From an uncultured Eubacterium sp. (GTDB taxonomy: Bacteria; Bacillota; Clostridia; Lachnospirales; Lachnospiraceae), in contig CAJTZF010000007.1 of assembly GCA_910584245.1 (NCBI GenBank), positions 62,001-126,000 on the forward strand: a stretch of DNA of 64,000 nucleotides, written 5' to 3'. The notes under the pieces are model-generated. The model was not told where the DNA came from, did not search any database, and saw only the letters and a list, made by a program, of their open reading frames with translations. The position numbers were made by a program, and so were the translations under genes. Of this stretch, positions 26,053 through 33,229 are shown piece by piece. The first letter of the stretch is position 1, and each line of letters begins with the position of its first letter.

Positions 26053-28881
26053 ATGATTCGATTTATAAAGCAGAAGCTCGTACATAAAAAATGGATGGTA
26101 GTTTGTCTTCTCGTCGGCAACATACTTCTATCTGCCATCGCCTGCAGCAATCCCATGTATCGGAATGCGGCGCTTGAAAAGACGTTAAAGTCAGGATTCT
26201 CCAGTTATATTGAAGAAAATAATGCCTACCCTGGTGTGTTGTCCTTTTACGCTGCCATGAATCCGGGCAAAGGAAATGAGCAAGAGTATAAAAAGATGCA
26301 GGACGCCGTCTCCCAGGCGGCGGACGACCTGGATGTCGAGCAGTCCTTTCTTGTCAATATAACCGGGACGTCGAAAGTGCGCGGTGAGTTTGTGCAGTCC
26401 AGGGGAAATAAGACGGCGACAAAATCGATGCGCGTCGCCGCTATGACCGACCTTTCAGAGCACATCAACATAGTGGCAGGAGAGGTCTATGGGGACGGCA
26501 GGCTCGAGGATGGCGCGATACCGGTTATTTTGAGCCAGCGGGCGATGACGAAGCTGGATGTGGTTTTGGAAGACGAGATCCAGTTTTCTAAGCTGAAAAA
26601 CGGCGATGGTTCCAATATGAAAGTTAAAATTGTGGGAGTGTTTGACGCAAAGGAAAAAGAGGATAGTTATTGGGTGAAAAGTCCGAGCGACTACTTTATT
26701 GAATTGTTTATGAACCCGGATCTGTATCAGCAGATTTTTATCAATTTAGAGAAACAGCAGTTCAATGTGACGTCGGACTGGCATCTTATTTTTGATTATG
26801 AAAAGGTTCTTCCCGGGGACGTGAACGCCCTTGTGAGGGATACGGAAGCGCTGCGGAGTTCCATTAATAAAATTGGAAGGTTTTCCGGCGTCAATGTGCC
26901 GGATTACCTGACAGTCCTGAGAGAATACCAGACGGCGGCGAAAAAGGTTTCTACGACGCTCCTCATACTTCAATTTCCAGTGCTTGCCCTTTTACTTGCG
27001 TTTATTTTTATGATTTCCAGGCAGATGCTTGACTTGGAGCAAAACGAAATTGCGCTTCTAAAGAGCCGTGGGAGCAGTAAGATGCAGATTATATGGATTT
27101 ATTTGCTACAGTCCGCTATTTTGTCGGGAGCGAGCAGTGTCGTCGGCATGCCGCTTGGCTATTTTATGACGAAAGCGCTTGGGTCGACGAATGGTTTTCT
27201 CGAGTTTATCCAGAGGAAGGCGCTTCATGTCAGACTGAGCGGCGACGTATTTTTGTATGCGCTCGGCGCAATTGTAGTGTCCGTTGCCTTCATGGTATTT
27301 CCTGTTATACGGGATGCTAACGTGACGATTGTAAATGTGAAACATAAAAAAAACAGCAACGCGAGAAATATTTTCAGCCGCGTGTATTTGGATGTAATTT
27401 TGCTTGCCGTTTCGCTGTATGGCTTGTATTCTTTTACGCAAAGGCAGAGTGAGCTGACGAAAAGCATGCTGGAGGGGGAGTCCATTGACCCGTTTTTGTT
27501 TATCTGCTCGTCGCTCTTTATTATTAGCGCAAGTCTGGTGGGACTGAGGCTCCAGCCGTTATTGATTAAGCTTGTTTACTATATTGGAAGGAAACGGTGG
27601 AAGCCGGCCTTTTTCGCCTCGTTCCTTCAGATTATACGGACCCGTAAAAAACAGGGATTTATGATGGTATTCCTTATGTTTACCGTTTCCCTCGGTATTT
27701 TTAACGCAACCGTTGCGCGGACGATCCTGTCCAATTCAGAAAAAGGAATCCGTTACAGCATAGGAGCGGACCTCGTGTTGCAGCAGCCGTGGGAGGATAA
27801 CTCGCTATTGATGCAGTATTATAAAGAGCTGGAATTCACTTATATCGAGCCGGATTTTGGCGTATATGAGAGTATGGAAGGCGTGGAGGCGGTCACAAAA
27901 GTGTATATTGATGACAAAATAGTGACGTCCCAGTCTAAAAAAGAAAAGGAAAATAATGTGCAGACGACGCTCATGGCAATTGATACGAAGAGCTTTGGCA
28001 ATACGGTTTCCAAATTTCAGGGGGATTTGCTTCCCATTCATATCAACCGGTATTTAAATGCCATTGCGGGGCGTTCAGACGCCGTGCTGCTCAGTTCCAA
28101 TTACCATACGAAATATGGCATGCAGGTGGGGGATACGATTGATTACACAAACGATGAGGGTAAGAGTGCAAAGGGGGTCATCTATGGATTTGTGGACTAT
28201 TTCCCCGGCTATGTGAAAGAGATCCACTCGTTGAACGAGGAGGATAAGCTCGTTATGAAAGAGAACTATCTCGTGGTCGCAAATTTGGCCCAGGTGCAGC
28301 AGAATTTCGGGATGCGGCCATATCAGGTGTGGATGAAGACGAAAGGCTCTTCCCAGTTTATATATGATTATGCAAAAGAAAATAACATTACTTTTACGAC
28401 ATTTGAGGACGTACAGGCCAAGCTTGTAGAGGTAAAAAACGACGCCCTGTTCCAAGGGACGAATGGTATTCTCACGATGAGTTTTATCGTGATCCTCATT
28501 TTGTGCTGTACGGGATTTTTGATTTACTGGATTCTGTCTATCCGCCAGAGGGAGCTTTTGTTTGGTGTATTCCGGGCGATGGGCATGACGAGGCGCGAGG
28601 TGATCCAGATGCTTATCAATGAGCAGATTTTCAGTTCCGGCGTGTCGATACTGATCGGAACCGTGATTGGACTTTTGGCGTCCAAAATGTTTGTGCCGCT
28701 TGTGCAAATATTCTATGCGTCCACAGAACAGGCGATACCGCTCGAGGTCGTCAACCAGACGCTGGATATGGTTCGGCTGTTCAGCATTATTGGCATCGTG
28801 ATCGTGGTATGTATGGTAGTTCTCGGAAAACTGATTTCGAAGATCAATATTTCCCAGGCGCTTAAGCTTGGTGAAGATTAG
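26053..28881 (+). CDS. large FtsX/MacB-like ABC transporter permease
   Basis: 942 residues. One membrane segment near the N-terminus (about 15-32), a first extracellular domain (about 40-295), three segments around 305-430, two near 455-505, a further segment about 535-555, a second extracellular domain (about 570-790), and three C-terminal segments (about 805-930). This is the duplicated FtsX arrangement found in large lipoprotein or antimicrobial-peptide exporters, with no fused ATPase. The two flanking ATPase genes supply energy. Substrate unknown; lipids, peptides or lipoproteins are typical for the family. Confidence 0.83.
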   Translation: MIRFIKQKLVHKKWMVVCLLVGNILLSAIACSNPMYRNAALEKTLKSGFSSYIEENNAYPGVLSFYAAMNPGKGNEQEYKKMQDAVSQAADDLDVEQSFLVNITGTSKVRGEFVQSRGNKTATKSMRVAAMTDLSEHINIVAGEVYGDGRLEDGAIPVILSQRAMTKLDVVLEDEIQFSKLKNGDGSNMKVKIVGVFDAKEKEDSYWVKSPSDYFIELFMNPDLYQQIFINLEKQQFNVTSDWHLIFDYEKVLPGDVNALVRDTEALRSSINKIGRFSGVNVPDYLTVLREYQTAAKKVSTTLLILQFPVLALLLAFIFMISRQMLDLEQNEIALLKSRGSSKMQIIWIYLLQSAILSGASSVVGMPLGYFMTKALGSTNGFLEFIQRKALHVRLSGDVFLYALGAIVVSVAFMVFPVIRDANVTIVNVKHKKNSNARNIFSRVYLDVILLAVSLYGLYSFTQRQSELTKSMLEGESIDPFLFICSSLFIISASLVGLRLQPLLIKLVYYIGRKRWKPAFFASFLQIIRTRKKQGFMMVFLMFTVSLGIFNATVARTILSNSEKGIRYSIGADLVLQQPWEDNSLLMQYYKELEFTYIEPDFGVYESMEGVEAVTKVYIDDKIVTSQSKKEKENNVQTTLMAIDTKSFGNTVSKFQGDLLPIHINRYLNAIAGRSDAVLLSSNYHTKYGMQVGDTIDYTNDEGKSAKGVIYGFVDYFPGYVKEIHSLNEEDKLVMKENYLVVANLAQVQQNFGMRPYQVWMKTKGSSQFIYDYAKENNITFTTFEDVQAKLVEVKNDALFQGTNGILTMSFIVILILCCTGFLIYWILSIRQRELLFGVFRAMGMTRREVIQMLINEQIFSSGVSILIGTVIGLLASKMFVPLVQIFYASTEQAIPLEVVNQTLDMVRLFSIIGIVIVVCMVVLGKLISKINISQALKLGED

Positions 28882-28899
28882 AGGAAATGAGGGGAAATT

Positions 28900-29604
28900 A
28901 TGGACAATATTATGGTTGCGGAGGGAGTTAAGCAGAGCTTTCCGATGGCGCCTGGACTGGGCGAAGACGGGGTGTCCGGCAGGGAATTCATTGCACTGCA
29001 CGACATCCATATCGGCATCCCCAAGGGGAAGCTTACGATTCTGCGCGGGCGGTCCGGTTCGGGCAAGACGACGCTTATGAACATATTGAGCGCTCTTGAC
29101 TACCCGAAAGAGGGGAGTGTCGTATTTGAGGGGCACCAGCTTGAAAAGATGAGCGAGTCGGAGAGGGAAGTGTTTCGCAAGACAAATGTAGGGTTTGTCT
29201 TTCAGTCGGTTGCACTTATTCCGATGATGACCGCGTATGAGAATGTGGAATTTGTCCTCCGGCTTGCGAAGTATGGAGAAGAAAGGAAGAAAAGGGCGGA
29301 GGAATGTTTGAAGCTGGTCGGCCTTGGACAGCGTATGCACCATATGCCGCAGGAACTTTCCGGCGGGGAACAGCAGCGCGTGGCAATTGCCAGGGCGATA
29401 GCCCACAAGCCCAAAATTATTTTTGCCGACGAACCGACAGCGGAACTGGATACGGCGACCGGGCTTCAGGTGATGAAGATTTTTAAGGAACTGATCGACA
29501 AGGAGGGAGTTACGATCGTTATGACAACCCATGATTTGGGATTGCTGGATATTGCGGACTGTATATATCACTTGGAGGATGGTGAGATTATTGATGAAGA
29601 ATAA
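28900..29604 (+). CDS. ABC transporter ATPase (LolD/MacB type)
   Basis: 234 residues with every ATPase motif: Walker A GRSGSGKTT (about 47-55), Q-loop FVFQSVALIP, signature LSGGEQQR, Walker B IIFADEPTAELD and the H-loop TTHD. The N-terminus has a short insertion (FPMAPGLGEDGVSGREFIAL) before the first core strand. LolD/MacB-type ATPases power mechanotransmission by FtsX-like permeases rather than classical transport. Start 28900 lies 19 bp after the permease stop behind GAGGGGA; the end overlaps the next ATPase gene by 11 bp. Confidence 0.88.
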   Translation: MDNIMVAEGVKQSFPMAPGLGEDGVSGREFIALHDIHIGIPKGKLTILRGRSGSGKTTLMNILSALDYPKEGSVVFEGHQLEKMSESEREVFRKTNVGFVFQSVALIPMMTAYENVEFVLRLAKYGEERKKRAEECLKLVGLGQRMHHMPQELSGGEQQRVAIARAIAHKPKIIFADEPTAELDTATGLQVMKIFKELIDKEGVTIVMTTHDLGLLDIADCIYHLEDGEIIDEE

Positions 29605-30589
29605 GGTGTTGAAAAAGTTTGGGGAATTCCGCCATGTAAATAAACAGACGTCGGGAAGTGCCAGTTATACAGAGGAAATGGATATACCATCCGATGTCAT
29701 GATCGAGTGCGACGGCCTTGTAAAAATTTATAAGACGAAGGATATCGAAGTGCTGGCTCTCCAGGGACTGGACCTGACAGTCAAGCGCGGGGAGCTGATG
29801 GCGATTATCGGAAACAGTGGCAGTGGAAAATCAACATTTTTAAATATGATCGGGGGACTTGACCGGCCGTCCGCCGGAAAACTCTATGTGGACGGCAAAA
29901 ATCTCTTTCAGATGACGGAGGAAGAGCTGGTGATGTACAAGCGCAGCACCGTTGGTTTTGTGTGGCAGAATAACGCCAGAAACCTTCTGCCCTATTTGAC
30001 GGCATGGGAAAATGTAATGACGCCGATGCTGTTTCAAAGTGAGAAGCATATTTCTGAGATGGATAAGAAGCGGAGGGCGGTTGAACTTCTGGATCTGGTT
30101 GGGCTCTCCAAACGGAAAGATAACAAGCTGAGCCAGTTGTCTGGAGGGGAGCAGCAGAGGGTGGCGATCGCGATCGCCCTTGCGAATAATCCAAAGCTTC
30201 TTCTGGCGGATGAACCGACGGGAGCGGTGGACCGGAAGACGGCCAATGATATTCTGGATATGTTCCGCAAGTTGAATAAGGAGCTGGGAATCACAATTGT
30301 TATTGTTACCCATGACAAGGATCTGGCTTCTAAGGTAAACCGGGTTATTTCTATCCGGGATGGGAAGACGAGCAGTGAGCGCGTTATGAAAAATGAATAC
30401 AAAAAACGGCTGGAGGATATTAGCGTCAATTGGGAGGAAGACCAGGTACAGGAAGAGTTTGCCGTGCTCGACCGCGCAGGACGGATCCAGATACCGGCGG
30501 AGCTGCTCCAGGAGATCGGAATGCAGGGAAATAAAGTTAAAGTTGAGCTGGTAGATGGAAAAATTGTCATTGAAAAGCCTGGGACATAG
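29594..30589 (+). CDS. ABC transporter ATPase with C-terminal AbrB/SpoVT-like domain
   Basis: 331 residues. The ATPase core (about 35-260) has Walker A GNSGSGKST, Q-loop VWQNNARN, signature LSGGEQQR, Walker B LLLADEPTGAVD and H-loop VTHD. A charged linker (about 262-288) leads to a 42-residue tail, LDRAGRIQIPAELLQEIG plus a short hairpin ending VDGKIVIEK, which matches the swapped-hairpin AbrB/SpoVT/MazE fold. That fold normally binds DNA as a dimer; here it may dimerise the ATPase, sense state, or bind DNA. The ATG at 29594 overlaps the previous stop; a longer upstream frame is a shadow. Confidence 0.82.
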   Translation: MKNKVLKKFGEFRHVNKQTSGSASYTEEMDIPSDVMIECDGLVKIYKTKDIEVLALQGLDLTVKRGELMAIIGNSGSGKSTFLNMIGGLDRPSAGKLYVDGKNLFQMTEEELVMYKRSTVGFVWQNNARNLLPYLTAWENVMTPMLFQSEKHISEMDKKRRAVELLDLVGLSKRKDNKLSQLSGGEQQRVAIAIALANNPKLLLADEPTGAVDRKTANDILDMFRKLNKELGITIVIVTHDKDLASKVNRVISIRDGKTSSERVMKNEYKKRLEDISVNWEEDQVQEEFAVLDRAGRIQIPAELLQEIGMQGNKVKVELVDGKIVIEKPGT

Positions 30590-30598
30590 TGGTATAAT
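30570..30598 (+). promoter_or_regulatory. promoter for the deacetylase gene
   Basis: TTGAAA (30570-30575), 17 bp, TATAAT (30593-30598), overlapping the end of the ATPase gene. Leader of about 84 nt with CTCCG (30640-30644) / CGGAG (30659-30663) before the GGGGGGAATGAGAGG ribosome site region. Confidence 0.8.
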
Positions 30599-30688
30599 TG
30601 GTTTGTTAATTGCATTTTGTATATTGAGATATAGCATGGCTCCGAAGTGTGTGAAGCACGGAGAAAACGGGGGGAATGAGAGGTTGTT

Positions 30689-31573
30689 ATGAGTAGACGA
30701 GAGTATTTACGAAGGAAGAGAAGGCGCAGAAGTACGCAAAAGAATGTAGTCTGTATTAGCCTGGTAGCAGTACTCGTTGTGGTGTTGGCAGTCTCAGGTT
30801 TTGTAGTGTACTCAAGGATAAAAGATAATCAGTCTGGAGAGACGAATGAGGCATCAGCGGGGAGTCCCCCGGCGGTTGCATCAGAACCTGTTGTTTCGAC
30901 GGCAGAGACAGACGTGGCTCCTGTAACTACGCCCACGCAGGAACCAGATCCGACGCCGGCGCCGAGGGAGAAAGCAGTTGCACTCACATTTGACGATGGG
31001 CCGTCAAGGGAAAACACGGGGAAAATATTGGATGTGCTAAAGAAATATGGCGCACATGCTACCTTTTTTGTGCTCGGGGACCGGGCACGGGTGGACGGGG
31101 ATCTTCTGAAACAGGAGTTAGAGGCTGGGTGCGAGATCGGAAGCCATTCCTGGAATCACCCACAGTTAAGTAAAATTAGCTGGTCAGATGTAAAGAGCCA
31201 GGTTAGCAGGACAGACAATATCGTTAAGAAGATGACAGACGGTTACCAGATTAAATTGCTGCGCCCGCCATATGGGGCCATCAGTGATACGATGAGGAAG
31301 AAGCTGAAAAAGCCGATGATTCTTTGGAATGTGGATACATTGGACTGGAAAACCAGAGATGCAAAAAAGGTATTTAAGAAGGTTAAAAAGGAAGTCAAGG
31401 ATGGGGATATTATATTAATGCACGATATTCACGCCGAGACTGCAGAAGCGATTAAACAGGTGGTACCCTGGCTGGTGGAACAGGGATATGACATATTGAG
31501 TGTGAGCGAGCTGGCGGAGAGAAATGGAAAGAACCTAAAGGCCGGAGAGGCGTACTGTGATGGCAAGAAGTGA
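30689..31573 (+). CDS. polysaccharide deacetylase (CE4, NodB homology), membrane-anchored
   Basis: 294 residues: a very basic N-terminus (RREYLRRKRRRRS), one membrane helix (about 20-42), a Thr/Pro/Glu linker and a NodB domain. Motifs: LTFDDGPS (metal Asp), GSHSWNHPQL (the H-x3-H pair), RPPYGAI, and DIILMHDI near the end. CE4 enzymes of this layout remove N-acetyl groups from peptidoglycan GlcNAc, which protects against lysozyme, or from other cell-surface polysaccharides. It has its own promoter and terminator and is thus a single-gene unit. Confidence 0.87.
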   Translation: MSRREYLRRKRRRRSTQKNVVCISLVAVLVVVLAVSGFVVYSRIKDNQSGETNEASAGSPPAVASEPVVSTAETDVAPVTTPTQEPDPTPAPREKAVALTFDDGPSRENTGKILDVLKKYGAHATFFVLGDRARVDGDLLKQELEAGCEIGSHSWNHPQLSKISWSDVKSQVSRTDNIVKKMTDGYQIKLLRPPYGAISDTMRKKLKKPMILWNVDTLDWKTRDAKKVFKKVKKEVKDGDIILMHDIHAETAEAIKQVVPWLVEQGYDILSVSELAERNGKNLKAGEAYCDGKK

Positions 31574-31603
31574 GTAAAATAATATTATGTTTTGACTGGA
31601 AGA

Positions 31604-31642
31604 AGACGAGTGGGACGGAGTATTCCCACCCGTCTTTTTGTT
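31604..31642 (+). terminator. rho-independent terminator
   Basis: Arms AGACGAGTGGGA (31604-31615) and TCCCACCCGTCT (31624-31635), one mismatch, followed by TTTTGTTTG. Confidence 0.85.
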
Positions 31643-31697
31643 TGTCCGGACATAAATAACCAAAAGAATTAAATTGTTGCGCAGTCACCGCCGGATA

Positions 31698-31706
31698 TGC
31701 TATAAT
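31698..31706 (+). promoter_or_regulatory. extended -10 promoter for uxaC
   Basis: TGCTATAAT, with only a weak -35 (TTGCGC at 31677-31682, 18-bp spacer). Transcription would begin near 31713. Confidence 0.6.
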
Positions 31707-31755
31707 GAATCATTATGACGTTGGGGGCATACGGGATATGCACAAACATTGATTA

Positions 31756-31786
31756 TGCGCAAAGGCAGCGCAGAAATGAGGTAAGT
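31756..31786 (+). promoter_or_regulatory. RBS-abutting hairpin in the uxaC leader
   Basis: TGCGC (31756-31760), 7-nt loop, GCGCA (31768-31772), then GAAATGAGG (31773-31781) and ATG at 31787. ATG-AGG-TAA within the ribosome site forms a two-codon mini-ORF. Confidence 0.55.
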
Positions 31787-33193
31787 ATGAAAGATTTTAT
31801 GGATCCGGATTTTCTTTTATCGAACGAGACGGCGAAAAGATTATTTCATGATTATGCGGAACCGACTCCGGTTCTTGATTACCATTGCCATCTTGAACCG
31901 AGGGAGATCGCAGAGGACAGGCAGTTTCAGACGATAACAGAGCTTTGGCTGGGCGGCGACCATTATAAATGGCGTATCATGCGTTCGAATGGTGTAGACG
32001 AGCGCTACATAACAGGTGACGCGCCGGACGAGGAGAAGTTCCGCGCCTTTGCAGGGGCGCTTCCGAGGGCAATCGGCAATCCGATGTACCACTGGTGCCA
32101 TCTTGAGTTACAGCGGTATTTCGGTATTTATGAGCCATTGAGTGAGAACAACTGGAAAAAGATTTATGACAAGTGCAATGAAAAACTGAGAGAACCTGGG
32201 ATGTCGGCGAGACAACTTATTAAGAAGTCCGGCGTCACGCTAGTGTGTACGACGGATGACCCGGTGGACGACCTGGCATACCACACATTGCTTCGGGAGG
32301 ATAAGGATTTTGATGTCCAGGTGCTGCCGGCATGGAGACCGGATTTGGTAATGTGCCCGGAAAAGGATGGGTTTATTGAGTATGTGGGAAAGCTTTCCAA
32401 GGCCAGCGGGATAGAAATCGTGGATTTTGACACGTGTAAGCGGGCGCTCGTGAGACGTCTTGACTTTTTTGTGGAAAACGGATGCCGGATTACGGATCAC
32501 GGCCTGGATTATGCACAGTACCGCCCGGTAACGGAAAAAGAAATGGATGTGCTTTTCAAGAGAAGCCTGGCCGGGGAATGTCTCACGCAAGAGGAGCTGC
32601 TTCAATTTAAGACGATGCTGCTATTGTTTCTGGGCAGGGAGTATGCTGCCAGGGATATGGCTATGCAGCTGCACTACGGGGCGAAACGGGAAAATAATGA
32701 GCGCGTGTATGAGAGCGCCGGGGCGAATGCCGGAATCGACTGTATCAATGAAAAGGGATTTAGCTCGGAGGTCGCAGATTTCCTCAATGAACTTTGCCGG
32801 ACGGGTGAACTTCCAAAAACGATTTTGTATTCCCTGAATCCGACAGATAACGCCGTGATTGGGACGATGATCGGCTGTTTCCAGGGGGATGGGATCCGCG
32901 GAAAGATACAGCAGGGTTCCGCCTGGTGGTTCAATGACCACAAGACGGGAATGACAGAACAGATTACCTCGCTGGCAAGCCTGGGACTACTCGGTAACTT
33001 TATCGGGATGCTCACGGATTCGAGAAGTTTTGTATCCTATCCAAGGCATGAGTATTTCCGCCGTATTCTCTGCGATTTTATCGGAAAGCTGGTAGAGAAC
33101 GGCGAATATCCACAGGATTATGAGCAGCTGGGTGCACTTGTGAAGGATATTTCTTATTATAATGCAGTCAATTACTTTGGGTTTGATTTATAA
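31787..33193 (+). CDS. uxaC: glucuronate (uronate) isomerase
   Basis: 468 residues, the usual length. N-terminal MKDFMDPDFLLSNETAKRLFHDYA and VLDYHCHLEPREIA (metal-binding HCH of the amidohydrolase-like fold) are diagnostic, as is the HGLDYAQ region with His. It converts D-glucuronate to fructuronate, or galacturonate to tagaturonate, at the head of uronic acid catabolism in the cytoplasm. The start was set at 31787 by the AATGAGG site. Immediately followed by the GH115 gene, which would release glucuronate from xylan side chains, so substrate release and entry into metabolism are linked. Confidence 0.92.
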   Translation: MKDFMDPDFLLSNETAKRLFHDYAEPTPVLDYHCHLEPREIAEDRQFQTITELWLGGDHYKWRIMRSNGVDERYITGDAPDEEKFRAFAGALPRAIGNPMYHWCHLELQRYFGIYEPLSENNWKKIYDKCNEKLREPGMSARQLIKKSGVTLVCTTDDPVDDLAYHTLLREDKDFDVQVLPAWRPDLVMCPEKDGFIEYVGKLSKASGIEIVDFDTCKRALVRRLDFFVENGCRITDHGLDYAQYRPVTEKEMDVLFKRSLAGECLTQEELLQFKTMLLLFLGREYAARDMAMQLHYGAKRENNERVYESAGANAGIDCINEKGFSSEVADFLNELCRTGELPKTILYSLNPTDNAVIGTMIGCFQGDGIRGKIQQGSAWWFNDHKTGMTEQITSLASLGLLGNFIGMLTDSRSFVSYPRHEYFRRILCDFIGKLVENGEYPQDYEQLGALVKDISYYNAVNYFGFDL

Positions 33194-33229
33194 GTGGCAG
33201 AAAACATATGTTGCGGAAATGAGGATAGT

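Noticed and set aside
28075..29571. 498-codon open frame on the minus strand
   Set aside because: Antisense to the permease and first ATPase, which have clear family motifs; composition is typical of a shadow frame (His/Arg/Leu-rich) and there is no ribosome site.
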